This document shows positions 28,343 through 36,794 of a stretch of 64,000 bases of DNA, one piece after another. This DNA is from Aliiroseovarius crassostreae (GTDB lineage Bacteria > Pseudomonadota > Alphaproteobacteria > Rhodobacterales > Rhodobacteraceae), in contig NZ_LKBA01000025.1 of assembly GCF_001307765.1 (NCBI RefSeq), positions 1-64,000 of the forward strand, in the 5' to 3' direction. A model generated the notes under the pieces. The model had not been told where the DNA came from and made no database searches. It saw only the letters and a list, made by a program, of their open reading frames with translations. The translations under genes were made by a program, and so were the position numbers. Position 1 is the stretch's first letter. The number at the start of each line of letters is the position of its first letter.

Positions 28343-28355
28343 ACACAAATTGTGT
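28343..28355. promoter_or_regulatory. Palindrome upstream of icd, possible operator
   Basis: The sequence acacaaattgtgt is a perfect 6-bp inverted repeat around a central base, 86 bases upstream of the icd start and beyond the terminator of the neighbouring gene. It is a plausible binding site for a dimeric regulator; none is identified. Confidence 0.35.
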
Positions 28356-28395
28356 GAAGAAAAAAAGGGGCGTAGCGCTATCAGCGCAGTGAAAA

Positions 28396-28421
28396 AAGGC
28401 CGCAGCTTGTGCTACGGCCTT
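28396..28421 (-). terminator. Intrinsic terminator after the NAD-type dehydrogenase gene
   Basis: On the minus strand an 11-bp stem (aaggccgtagc / gctgcggcctt, one wobble) with a 4-base loop is followed by six U residues, about 10 bases after the stop codon at 28431. Confidence 0.85.
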
Positions 28422-28430
28422 CCGGTTCGA

Positions 28431-29450
28431 TCAAAGCCGGTCAATGATGGCCTGAGCGATGGTCATCGTGGTGCCGGTGCCGCCCAGATCCGGGGTCACG
28501 CGATCTTTGGCCTGCACGGTTTCGATCACCGCTTTCTTCAGGCGCTGGGCGTCGTCGGTTTTGCCGACATGTTCCAGCATCAGACCTGCGGCCATCAGAA
28601 AGGCGCAGGGGTTTGCTTTTTGCTGGCCCGCAATATCCGGGGCCGAACCATGCACAGCCTCGAAAATGGCGGCATCTGTGCCGATATTGGCGCCAGGGGC
28701 AAGGCCAAGCCCGCCTACCAGACCGGCGGCGAGGTCGGACAGGATGTCACCGAAGAGGTTGGTGGTGACAATCACGTCAAATGCATCCGGATACATCACC
28801 ATCTGCATGGCACAGGCATCAACAATGCGTTCGTCCCAGGCCACACGGTCTTCATATTCCTTGGCGATCTTGCGGGCTTCTTCCAGAAACATGCCCGAGA
28901 GCAGTTTCAGGATGTTGGCCTTATGCACGATCGAGACCTTCTTGCGCCCATTGGCCAAGGCGTATTCAAACGCGGCGCGGGTGATGCGCTGGGCACCCTC
29001 TTTGGTGTTGTAACCGGTTGAAAAGACTTTGCCTTCCGGGTCGCCATTGTGTTCCATATAGCCTTCGTCCGAGATGTAATACCCTTCCAGGTTCTCGCGA
29101 AAGATCACCATGTCCACATTGTCGAACCGACCGTCGAGTTTGATGGTCTTAGTGGGGCGGACATTGGCATAGAGGTTGAACGCCTGACGCAGCTGCAGGT
29201 TGATCGACTTGAAGCCGCCGCCCACCGGTGTGGTCAGCGGGCCTTTGAGGGCCAGTTTGGTGTGCCGGATGCTGTCGATTGTGGCCTGCGGCAGCGGTTC
29301 GCCCGCCGCGTCAATGCCAGCCATGCCAGCCTGCTGAACGTCCCACTTGAAGGGCGCGCCCATGTGATCGAGGATGGCGGTGACAGCTTCGGTGATTTCG
29401 GGTCCGATCCCATCTCCGGGGATCAGGGTGGCGTCGATTTGGGTCGTCAT
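28431..29450 (-). CDS. Isocitrate/isopropylmalate dehydrogenase family protein (probable NAD-dependent isocitrate dehydrogenase)
   Basis: The 339-residue protein belongs to the beta-decarboxylating dehydrogenases. It has LIPGDGIGPEI at the start, the substrate loop KSINLQLRQAFNLYANVRP (about residues 80-98), IFRENLEGYY, the catalytic lysine in IVHKANILK, and the metal-binding NLFGDILSDLAAGLVGGLG. The substrate-loop serine and asparagine favour isocitrate. Homoisocitrate or tartrate activity cannot be excluded by eye. The start at 29450 follows gggag; the frame stays open far upstream, but that part lies antisense to the PfkB kinase. It is next to the monomeric isocitrate dehydrogenase. Confidence 0.85.
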   Translation of the reverse strand: MTTQIDATLIPGDGIGPEITEAVTAILDHMGAPFKWDVQQAGMAGIDAAGEPLPQATIDSIRHTKLALKGPLTTPVGGGFKSINLQLRQAFNLYANVRPTKTIKLDGRFDNVDMVIFRENLEGYYISDEGYMEHNGDPEGKVFSTGYNTKEGAQRITRAAFEYALANGRKKVSIVHKANILKLLSGMFLEEARKIAKEYEDRVAWDERIVDACAMQMVMYPDAFDVIVTTNLFGDILSDLAAGLVGGLGLAPGANIGTDAAIFEAVHGSAPDIAGQQKANPCAFLMAAGLMLEHVGKTDDAQRLKKAVIETVQAKDRVTPDLGGTGTTMTIAQAIIDRL

Positions 29451-29513
29451 GGCGGAAACTCCCTGCTTGTGACTTACCGTTTGGCCTATGGATTCTGCTG
29501 GTTCATATAGTCG

Positions 29514-29535
29514 GTATACAATAGAATACAATAGA
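29514..29535. promoter_or_regulatory. Direct repeat in A/T-rich divergent promoter region
   Basis: The motif atacaatag occurs twice in tandem, preceded by gtatac, in the 195-base gap between the divergent dehydrogenase and PfkB kinase genes. It could be an operator or a -10 region for either gene. Confidence 0.35.
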
Positions 29536-29645
29536 AAACTAACATTCCTAAATGTGAATAGTATTGGGGTTTTAAGTGCGGTCGCCCCGGTTCTCTCTTG
29601 CGTAAACATCAGGAAATTATAGGGTTTTCTCAAGGGGATCTTGCC

Positions 29646-30527
29646 ATGAGCATCTTTAATCTCGGGTCGATTAATATCGACAATTTTTACCAGCTGCCGC
29701 ATCTTCCGGGGGCTGGCGAAACGATTGGTGCCACACAGCACGCGATTTCGCTGGGGGGAAAGGGGGCCAATCAATCCGTGGCGGCCAGCCTTGCGGGTTG
29801 CCCTGTGCATCATATCGGCGCCATCGGATCCGATGGGCATTGGTGTCGCGCGGCGTTGGAGCGGCGCGGTGTGGATGTGCGTGATATTGAGGTGACAGAA
29901 GGGGCAACCGGACACGCCAATATCTGCATTGATCCTGATGGTGAGAATATGATCGTGCTGATGCCCGGTGCCAATTATGCGCTGAGCTGGGATTTCGTGC
30001 GCTCGGCGCTGGACAAGATGACGGCGCAGGACCTGCTGGTCTTGCAGAACGAGACCACCCTGGTGCTTGAGGCTGCCAGGTTTGCGCGCGGTCGGGGTGC
30101 AAAGGTGATCTATTCTGCGGCACCCTTTGACGCATCCGCCGTGCGTGAGGTGCTGCCGTATTGCGATCTTCTGGTGATGAATGAGGTTGAGGCAACCCAG
30201 CTTTCTGCCGCGCTGGGTGTTGGGTTGCACGAGATTGACGTGCTTGCTTTGCTGGTCACCAAAGGGGCAGAGGGTGCGATCTGGCGGGACCAAGATACCG
30301 GGCGGGAGCTCCACGCCCCTGCCTTCAAGGTGCAGCCCGTGGATACGACCGGGGCTGGGGATTGTTTTATTGGTTACGTGGCCGCAGGGCTGGATCAGAA
30401 ATTGCCTTTGGAACAGGTGTTGCACCGGGCGTCTGCCGCAGCCGCCCTTCAGGTCACCCGTAAAGGCACCGCCGAGGTGATGCCGGCGGCAAAAGAGGTG
30501 GCCGCGTTTTTGAAGGCACGCGCTTAG
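29646..30527 (+). CDS. PfkB-family carbohydrate kinase (ribokinase-like)
   Basis: The 293-residue protein is a ribokinase-fold sugar kinase. It has the first signature SLGGKGANQSVAASLAG (about residues 36-52), the NEVEATQLS segment and the second signature DTTGAGDCFIGYVAAGL (about residues 237-253) with the catalytic aspartate in GAGD. Ribose is a likely but unproven substrate, since no sugar transporter lies nearby. The ATG at 29646 has aagggg upstream. It converges on the SCP2-domain gene with 10 bases between. Confidence 0.88.
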   Translation: MSIFNLGSINIDNFYQLPHLPGAGETIGATQHAISLGGKGANQSVAASLAGCPVHHIGAIGSDGHWCRAALERRGVDVRDIEVTEGATGHANICIDPDGENMIVLMPGANYALSWDFVRSALDKMTAQDLLVLQNETTLVLEAARFARGRGAKVIYSAAPFDASAVREVLPYCDLLVMNEVEATQLSAALGVGLHEIDVLALLVTKGAEGAIWRDQDTGRELHAPAFKVQPVDTTGAGDCFIGYVAAGLDQKLPLEQVLHRASAAAALQVTRKGTAEVMPAAKEVAAFLKARA

Positions 30528-30537
30528 GGGGCTGACC

Positions 30538-30822
30538 CTAACCCAAGAGCTTGGCCAGCTGCATTGCGGTGGTCATATCTCCCGACAGCTTGATCTTGCC
30601 CATCATGACCGCTGTCATCGGGTTGAGCTTGCCGGTCAGCAGTTTCTGCAGGTTCTCGGTGGACAGGCGCAGGGTGCAGTCCGTGTCACGGTTTTCGGTG
30701 CTGGCGGCGTTTTCGGCCAGCACAATCACCCCATCCTCGCCGCAGTCAAATTTCAAAGACCCGTTAAAGCTGCGCCCTTCGAGGCCGGATTGTATCCCCT
30801 CGGCAAGTTTTTGCAGTGGCAT
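30538..30822 (-). CDS. SCP2 sterol-binding domain protein
   Basis: This 94-residue protein consists of a single SCP2-like lipid-binding domain (LKFDCGEDGVIVL, DCTLRLSTENLQKLLTGKLNP, KIKLSGDMTTAMQLAKLL). Stand-alone bacterial members are thought to bind hydrophobic ligands such as fatty acyl groups; the role here is unknown. The start at 30822 is chosen because gggagg lies a few bases before it; upstream codons are unconserved. Confidence 0.85.
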   Translation of the reverse strand: MPLQKLAEGIQSGLEGRSFNGSLKFDCGEDGVIVLAENAASTENRDTDCTLRLSTENLQKLLTGKLNPMTAVMMGKIKLSGDMTTAMQLAKLLG

Positions 30823-30934
30823 GTCAGTTCCTCCCGTTTGTCTCTCGATAGAAAGACGATCCCGGGTCTGGCAAGCATGACCAAAGGGGAGGTAGGGCGC
30901 GCCGGGCAATTTCCGGGCGCTGTTATCAGGAATA

Positions 30935-31378
30935 TCAGGCCCGGCTCAATATTTCGATCGTGCGGGCGCAGGGTTGTCCCGCGTAATGAACCTCTAACAC
31001 CTGTCGGAACATGTCCGGCGCGTCCGGGACGGCAGCAAACAGCGTCATGCAGGAGCGCAGCTTCTGTGCATCCACAGCCCCCAGGATCTCAACCGGATCC
31101 GTGCCCGCATGTTCCAGCAACAGGGATGCCGCAACAATCAGGCGCCGTTTCAGTTCATCATGCGCCAGATAGGCGGTGGCCTCGTTCAGATCCTCCAGCC
31201 CATAAAGCTGCGACATGTCGGATCTGCCCAGTTCGGCCAGTTGCGGAAAGACGAACCACATCCAGTGGCTGGTCTTTTTTCCCGCCTGCAGTTCGCTCAG
31301 GACATCGCTCCACACGGTGTCCTGAGCTTCGATGAACATGTCCAGCTCATCGTCGATATCCTCGTCGTCGTAGCTCAC
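30935..31378 (-). CDS. DUF1810 family protein
   Basis: The 147-residue protein matches DUF1810: an N-terminal [16 protein letters not shown] segment, the signature [18 protein letters not shown] (about residues 34-51), [15 protein letters not shown], and a C-terminal helical part. These alpha-helical proteins (calpastatin-like in old annotations) have no firm function. It overlaps the argG stop by 4 bases, so the two are co-translated. Confidence 0.88.
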   Translation of the reverse strand: MSYDDEDIDDELDMFIEAQDTVWSDVLSELQAGKKTSHWMWFVFPQLAELGRSDMSQLYGLEDLNEATAYLAHDELKRRLIVAASLLLEHAGTDPVEILGAVDAQKLRSCMTLFAAVPDAPDMFRQVLEVHYAGQPCARTIEILSRA

Positions 31379-32625
31379 TTGCCAACGCGACGGTTGCGAT
31401 CGGCAATCAGCTTCAGGCGCAGGGCGTTCAGCTGAATGAACCCGGCCGCATCGGTCTGATCATAGGCGCCCATGTCTTCTTCAAAGGTCACATGTGCCTC
31501 GGAATAGAGCGAGTGATCCGACCAGCGGCCAACCACGCGGGCCAGACCCTTGTAGAGTTTCATGCGCACAGTGCCGGTGACATGTTCCTGCGACAGGTCA
31601 ATCGCCGCCTGCAGCATTTCGCGTTCGGGCGAATACCAGTATCCGTTATAGATCAGTTCGGCGTAACGCGGCATCAGCTCATCTTTCAGATGCATAGCGC
31701 CACGGTCCATGGTGATCGATTCGATGCCGCGATGGGCATCGAGCAGGATGGTGCCGCCGGGGGTTTCATAGATCCCGCGCGATTTCATACCCACATAGCG
31801 GCCTTCGACCAGATCCAGACGACCGATGCCGTGCTTGCGGCCATATTCGTTCAGTTCGGTCAGGATGGTTGCCGGCGACATTTTCACGCCATTGATACCA
31901 ACGGCATCGCCTTTTTCGAACTCGATCTCGATGAATTCGGGGGTGTCCGGTGCATCTTCGGGATGCACGGTGCGCTGGTAGACATAGTCCGGTGCGTCCT
32001 CGGCCGGGTCTTCCAGAACTTTACCTTCCGACGAGGTGTGCAACAGGTTCGCATCAACCGAGAAAGGGGCCTCGCCACGTTTGTCCTTGGCCACCGGGAT
32101 CTGGTGCTGCTCGGCAAATTCCAAGAGCTTGGTGCGCGAGCCCAGATCCCATTCACGCCAGGGCGCGATCACGACGATTTCCGGGTTCAGCGCATAGGCC
32201 GCCAGTTCGAACCGAACCTGATCGTTGCCCTTGCCGGTTGCCCCGTGCGACACGGCGTCGGCCCCGTGTTCGGCGGCAATTTCAACCAGACGCTTGGAAA
32301 TCAGCGGGCGCGCGATCGAGGTGCCCAGCAGGTAAAGCCCTTCATATTGCGCATTGGCACGGAACATCGGGAACACGAAATCGCGCACAAATTCTTCGCG
32401 CAGATCTTCGATATGAATATTTTCCGGCTTGATGCCCAGCATCTCGGCCTTTTTGCGGGCCGGTTCCAGCTCTTCGCCCTGACCCAGGTCAGCGGTGAAG
32501 GTGACCACTTCGCACCCATACTCGGTTTGCAACCATTTCAGGATGATTGAGGTATCGAGACCACCGGAATAGGCCAGCACAACTTTCTTGGGTGCCTTTT
32601 GCGGTGCAGTGTTGGACGAAATCAT
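31375..32625 (-). CDS. argG: Argininosuccinate synthase
   Basis: ArgG joins citrulline and aspartate using ATP in arginine synthesis. The protein of about 416 residues has the N-type ATP pyrophosphatase loop AYSGGLDTS (about residues 18-26), then [15 protein letters not shown] and a C-terminal tetramerisation helix. Two adjacent ATG codons (32628, 32625) follow the site aaaggga; the second has the better spacing (5 bases). The DUF1810 gene is downstream and overlaps by 4 bases. Confidence 0.96.
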   Translation of the reverse strand: MISSNTAPQKAPKKVVLAYSGGLDTSIILKWLQTEYGCEVVTFTADLGQGEELEPARKKAEMLGIKPENIHIEDLREEFVRDFVFPMFRANAQYEGLYLLGTSIARPLISKRLVEIAAEHGADAVSHGATGKGNDQVRFELAAYALNPEIVVIAPWREWDLGSRTKLLEFAEQHQIPVAKDKRGEAPFSVDANLLHTSSEGKVLEDPAEDAPDYVYQRTVHPEDAPDTPEFIEIEFEKGDAVGINGVKMSPATILTELNEYGRKHGIGRLDLVEGRYVGMKSRGIYETPGGTILLDAHRGIESITMDRGAMHLKDELMPRYAELIYNGYWYSPEREMLQAAIDLSQEHVTGTVRMKLYKGLARVVGRWSDHSLYSEAHVTFEEDMGAYDQTDAAGFIQLNALRLKLIADRNRRVGK

Positions 32626-32770
32626 CATATTCCCTTTCACGAGCGTGTCCCCGCGCGCTTATCCCGTTTTTGCCCGGGGGGCAAGTATTGCAGGGCCATC
32701 CCGTCCTTGCTTTGATCGGCTTTCCGTGATTTTAGGAGGGCAACGCACGTATTGATTGAAAGGTGTTGGT

Positions 32771-33571
32771 ATGTCTGGTCTGGATATCTTGAAACATTCC
32801 TGGAGAATGGTGTGGCGCAACAAGGCAGATGCTGCGCGGATTTCCGTGGTGTTGCTGCTGTTGTCCATGGTTGTTGGGTTTGCGATCAATTTGGCATTGG
32901 TGTCTTCTGAGGAATTCATTTTCTCAATTGGGCCAGTCGGCTTAGCCCTGATGCAAGTGCTTCAGAACGCATTCACTGTTGTGATTGGGGGATGGATGGC
33001 TGTGGCGTGGCATCGATTTGTGCTTTTGAATGAAACCCCAACAGGTTGGTTGCCGTCATGGCATGGGTCCGAGGTTATGCTTTACTCACTTTGGATCATT
33101 TTGATGGGGATCGGGATTTTGATTGCGCTTATCCCGGTGTTTGCCGCCTTTGTTCCGATCATCATGCAAATTGAAACCGAAGCTGCCCCCAATATGGGAA
33201 TGGCCTTTGTTGTTTCCGTCATTGCAGTCGTTTTTGTGACATTCCTGATGATCGCAATGATGCGCCTGTCGCCGGTTCTGGTCTCGCGCGCCCTTGGGCA
33301 AAACCTAAGTCTGAAACAGGCTTGGCGCGCGACGGGCGGATCCAGCAAGCTGATCTTCGGTGTGTTCTTCTGGCTGTTTCTGATTGCCACCGGGATTGTA
33401 GTTTTGGTTGGGATATTTGTCGCAATTTTGTCGGCCGCTAACCTGTGGGTGTTGCTGGCCGGGCTGGGAGTTCCTGCGTATTTCTTTGGAGTGTGGCTGA
33501 TGACATTGTTGCAAATCAGCATCATGACCACGATCTACGGTGTTTATGTCGAAGGGCGAGAGCTGCCGTAA
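32771..33571 (+). CDS. Six-helix integral membrane protein, function unknown
   Basis: The 266-residue protein is almost entirely hydrophobic, with about six predicted membrane helices: near residues 25-48, 60-82, 100-125, 140-165, 195-220 and 225-250. The N-terminus (LDILKHSWRMVWRNKADAAR) is amphipathic and basic. The layout resembles the broadly distributed YciC/DUF-type membrane proteins of Rhodobacterales, but no functional motif is visible. The ATG at 32771 is preceded by aaaggt. It lies between argG (divergent) and ilvA (62 bases downstream, same strand). Confidence 0.7.
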   Translation: MSGLDILKHSWRMVWRNKADAARISVVLLLLSMVVGFAINLALVSSEEFIFSIGPVGLALMQVLQNAFTVVIGGWMAVAWHRFVLLNETPTGWLPSWHGSEVMLYSLWIILMGIGILIALIPVFAAFVPIIMQIETEAAPNMGMAFVVSVIAVVFVTFLMIAMMRLSPVLVSRALGQNLSLKQAWRATGGSSKLIFGVFFWLFLIATGIVVLVGIFVAILSAANLWVLLAGLGVPAYFFGVWLMTLLQISIMTTIYGVYVEGRELP

Positions 33572-33633
33572 TCAGGGGGAAAACTGGCGTAAACAACCTT
33601 GCCAAGAGCCTGCCCTTGGGTCAGACATTTCAG

Positions 33634-34881
33634 ATGAGCGATTTTCTGAGAAAAGCCCGCGTGGCAGAACAGCAGATGCGGGCGCTGTTCCCCGCGACGC
33701 CCTTGCAGCGTAATGACCATCTGTCGGCCATCTATGATGCCGATATCTGGTTGAAGCGCGAAGACCTCAGCCCCGTGCGCAGTTACAAGATCCGCGGTGC
33801 GCTGAATGCAATGGGCAAGGCGCTTGCGAAAAATCCAGATCAGGACGTGTTTGTCTGTGCTTCTGCGGGCAATCACGCGCAGGGCGTGGCGTTTGTGTCG
33901 CGTCATTTCGGCGTCAAGGGCGTGATCTTCATGCCGGTCACTACCCCGCAGCAGAAAATTCAGAAGACCCAGATTTTTGGGGGAGACTCGATCGAGATCC
34001 GCCTTGTTGGCGACTATTTCGACGATACGCTTGCGGCTGCGCAGGGGTATTGTGACAAGGTCGGGGGGCATTTCCTGTCACCCTTCGATGATAAGGATGT
34101 GATCGAGGGGCAGGCCAGCGTCGCGGCTGAAATCTCCGCCCAGCTGGGGCGCAACCCGGATGTGGTTGTCCTGCCTGTGGGCGGTGGCGGCCTATCTGCC
34201 GGGATCACCAGATATCTGGCGGAAGTGGCCCCGGAAACCGTGCTGCATTATGTTGAGCCCGCCGGGGGGGCATCGCTTGCGGCTGCGATTGCGCAGGGGC
34301 AACCGGTCACTCTCGATCGGGTTGATAATTTCGTGGATGGGGCGGCTGTGGCACGGATTGGGGCGCAACCCTTTGACGTGCTGCGGGATGTGCCATCCGT
34401 GCAGGTCCATGGGGTGCCCGAGGATCGGATCTGCACAACCATGCTTGATATGTTGAACGTGGAAGGGGTGGTGCTGGAGCCGGCCGGCGCATTGTCCGTA
34501 GATGTGTTGAAGGATCTGCGGGACGAGATCCGGGGCAAGACGGTGGTTTGCGTGACCTCTGGGGGCAACTTTGATTTTGAACGCCTGCCAGAGGTGAAAG
34601 AGCGCGCTCAGCGGTATTCCGGGCTGAAAAAATACTTCCTGCTCCGTCTGCCCCAGCGTCCCGGCGCGCTTAAGGATTTCCTGCAAATCCTGGGACCAGA
34701 CGACAACATTGCGCGTTTTGAGTATATGAAGAAGTCCGCCCGGAATTTCGGTTCGGTTTTGATTGGGATCGAAACCACGGTGCCTGAGAATTTTGACGCG
34801 TTGTGTGATGCGCTCGATCAGAAGGGCTTTGCCTATTCCGATATCACCGATGATGAAATGCTGGCTGAGTTTGTCATTTAA
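33634..34881 (+). CDS. ilvA: Threonine ammonia-lyase (threonine dehydratase)
   Basis: IlvA deaminates threonine to 2-oxobutanoate, the entry to isoleucine synthesis. The 415-residue PLP enzyme has the Schiff-base lysine in RSYKIRGA (about residues 48-55), SAGNHAQGVA (about residues 78-87), the phosphate-binding glycine loop PVGGGGLSAG, and a C-terminal single ACT-like regulatory region (about residues 335-415; RPGALKDFLQ). This is the short form. A catabolic role is possible because no other ilv genes are adjacent. It converges on the Hpt gene. Confidence 0.92.
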   Translation: MSDFLRKARVAEQQMRALFPATPLQRNDHLSAIYDADIWLKREDLSPVRSYKIRGALNAMGKALAKNPDQDVFVCASAGNHAQGVAFVSRHFGVKGVIFMPVTTPQQKIQKTQIFGGDSIEIRLVGDYFDDTLAAAQGYCDKVGGHFLSPFDDKDVIEGQASVAAEISAQLGRNPDVVVLPVGGGGLSAGITRYLAEVAPETVLHYVEPAGGASLAAAIAQGQPVTLDRVDNFVDGAAVARIGAQPFDVLRDVPSVQVHGVPEDRICTTMLDMLNVEGVVLEPAGALSVDVLKDLRDEIRGKTVVCVTSGGNFDFERLPEVKERAQRYSGLKKYFLLRLPQRPGALKDFLQILGPDDNIARFEYMKKSARNFGSVLIGIETTVPENFDALCDALDQKGFAYSDITDDEMLAEFVI

Positions 34882-34895
34882 ACGAAACGCTGATT

Positions 34896-35207
34896 TCAAT
34901 GCGCGGTGAACACCTCTTTTGAGGCGAAATACGTATCGAAGACCGGTGTGAGATCAACATCGGCTGCCATGCCGCGGGCTGCCATCTGTTCGCCGTCTCC
35001 GCATAGTTTTGACAGGGCGTCAAAGCCCAGGTTCACGGCAGAGCTTTTCAGGAAATGCAGGTCCTGTTCATATTGTGAGGGGTCGGGGTTGTTGCGCAAC
35101 CGGTCGATGACCTCATCCACCTCCATCAGGAACATCTCTGCAACCTCGGCAAAATCTTCTTCGCCGATCTCTGCTTTCAATTCCGCGACGCGATCCCAGC
35201 TAATCAT
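34896..35207 (-). CDS. Histidine phosphotransfer (Hpt) domain protein
   Basis: This 103-residue single-domain protein carries the Hpt signature with the phosphorylatable histidine in LHFLKSSAVNLGF (about residues 50-62), preceded by the FLMEVDEVIDRLR helix. It would relay phosphate between a hybrid kinase and a response regulator. It diverges from a receiver-PP2C protein across 177 bases that contain a perfect CtrA-type box, so it may serve the same signalling branch. No kinase is encoded nearby. Confidence 0.88.
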   Translation of the reverse strand: MISWDRVAELKAEIGEEDFAEVAEMFLMEVDEVIDRLRNNPDPSQYEQDLHFLKSSAVNLGFDALSKLCGDGEQMAARGMAADVDLTPVFDTYFASKEVFTAH

Positions 35208-35308
35208 ACTGCCCTCATAAGAAATAAATCGTTGATACTGCGCCTTGAATAGCCGGTGATGATTAAGCTGGGGTTAGTGTGACAGTAAATTTCCTGAGAA
35301 TTTTAAAT

Positions 35309-35323
35309 TTAAACCGCCGTTAA
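35309..35323. promoter_or_regulatory. Perfect CtrA-type box (TTAA-N7-TTAA)
   Basis: The sequence ttaaaccgccgttaa matches the full CtrA consensus of two TTAA half-sites separated by 7 bases. It lies 62 bases upstream of the receiver-PP2C gene and 100 bases upstream of the divergent Hpt gene. No alignment or binding data were available. Confidence 0.6.
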
Positions 35324-35384
35324 ATCTCCGGGGGCTATGGCTGAGGGAATGTAAGCGACTCGCTTTGGCGATGAAGGGTAACAC

Positions 35385-36680
35385 GTGGCAAAATCTGCTA
35401 TAAATCCAGATATGATCAACTCTGCTGTCAGAGATGGCGCAGCCTTGGGAGAGGCTGTGGTCAACACTGTCCTGGTCGTGGATGACAGCCGTGCGCAGCG
35501 GATGATTGTAAGCTCAACCCTGAAACGTCAGGGGTTTACCGTTGTTGAAGCCGGATCCGGTGAGGAAGCGCTGGAGAAGATTGCCACGGAAGATATCGAC
35601 CTGATCCTGTCTGACTGGATGATGCCGGGCATGGATGGTCTGGAGCTTTGTCAGGCGTTTCGTGCGATGGAGAGAGACAAGTATGGCTACTTCATCCTTC
35701 TGACGTCCAAAAGCGAAAAGGGTGCGGTGGCGCAGGGGCTGGATGTCGGGGCGGATGATTTCCTGAATAAACCCGTCAATGCTGAGGAGTTGCGGGCCCG
35801 GATCAATGCTGGTGGCCGGATCATGTCCATGGAGCGGGAGCTGCAGGAAAAGAACAGGCTGGTCAACGCAACCCTTACTGAAATCCAGGCGATTTACGAC
35901 TCCATTGATCGGGACCTGATCGAGGCGCGCAACATGCAGCAATCTTTGGTGCGTGAACGGTTTCGTGATTTTGGGTCCTCTGAGATCAGCCTGCTGTTGC
36001 AGCCTTGTGGGCATGTGGGCGGTGATCTTGTCGGGATGTTTCAGGCTGATGAGAATACCGTCGCAATTTACTCGATTGATGTTTCAGGCCACGGGATTGC
36101 CTCTGCGCTTCTGACGGCCCGTCTTGCATCCTATTTGTCGGATGGATCCCCTGAGCAGAATATCACCATGGCCGCGGGCCTGCGGGGGAAATTGCGCCTG
36201 CGTGACCCGGAAGAAGTGGCGTATCTGCTCAATACCATGATGCTGGAGGATATGCCTACCGAGCATTACTTCACCATGATTCTTGCCTATCTCGACCTGA
36301 ATACAGGTGTGTTGACGCTCACCCAATGCGGCCATCCAAATCCCGTGCTGCTGCGCGCAGATGGCAGTGTGGAATATGTTGGGCAGGGCGGCTTGCCGAT
36401 CGGGTTGATCCGGGGAAGCAGCTATGAGCGTTTCGAAATTGCTCTCGCACCGGGGGACCGGCTCATTTTCTATTCGGATGGGTTTACCGAAGCGGAGAAT
36501 GAGAAGGACCAGATGCTAGAGGAAGAGGGGTTCGAAAGAATGATCTCACGCAATGCCTCATTGAAAGGACAGCTGTTTCTGGATGGGCTGGTGTGGGAGC
36601 TGGATAATTTCTGCGGCAGCCGGGAATTTGGTGACGACTTGTCGATGGCAGTGATTGAGTTCAAGGGCCAAACGCGTTGA
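35385..36680 (+). CDS. Response regulator with PP2C (SpoIIE/RsbU-type) phosphatase domain
   Basis: The 431-residue protein has an N-terminal receiver (about residues 27-145: VVDDSRAQR, phospho-aspartate in LILSDWMMPGMDG, LLTSKS, and the lysine in NKPVNAEEL). A coiled linker follows, then a C-terminal PP2C phosphatase (about residues 195-431: GGDLVGMF, IDVSGHGIASALL, FYSDGFTEAEN, GDDLSMAV). Such proteins dephosphorylate anti-anti-sigma factors in partner switching. The layout is that of RbaY of Rhodobacter capsulatus, which influences GTA production. The start is a GTG. No RbaV/RbaW-like genes are adjacent. Confidence 0.9.
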   Translation: MAKSAINPDMINSAVRDGAALGEAVVNTVLVVDDSRAQRMIVSSTLKRQGFTVVEAGSGEEALEKIATEDIDLILSDWMMPGMDGLELCQAFRAMERDKYGYFILLTSKSEKGAVAQGLDVGADDFLNKPVNAEELRARINAGGRIMSMERELQEKNRLVNATLTEIQAIYDSIDRDLIEARNMQQSLVRERFRDFGSSEISLLLQPCGHVGGDLVGMFQADENTVAIYSIDVSGHGIASALLTARLASYLSDGSPEQNITMAAGLRGKLRLRDPEEVAYLLNTMMLEDMPTEHYFTMILAYLDLNTGVLTLTQCGHPNPVLLRADGSVEYVGQGGLPIGLIRGSSYERFEIALAPGDRLIFYSDGFTEAENEKDQMLEEEGFERMISRNASLKGQLFLDGLVWELDNFCGSREFGDDLSMAVIEFKGQTR

Positions 36681-36794
36681 TGCTTGTGGGGCTGGTGAAA
36701 TAAATCGCGCGCTCCCTCTTTGCCCAACGGTTGCCGCGACCATATAGACGCGGTATGCAAACGAATTGCCGAAAGCTCAGCCGTGGATAGCCCG

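Noticed and set aside
29451-30425. Long open frame extending the NAD-type dehydrogenase upstream by over 300 residues
   Set aside because: It runs antisense to the PfkB kinase and shows no known domain; a ribosome-binding site and the family start (LIPGDGIGPE) are at 29450.
31492-32550. Plus-strand open frame opposite argG
   Set aside because: Shadow of argG; no conserved motif and no ribosome-binding site.
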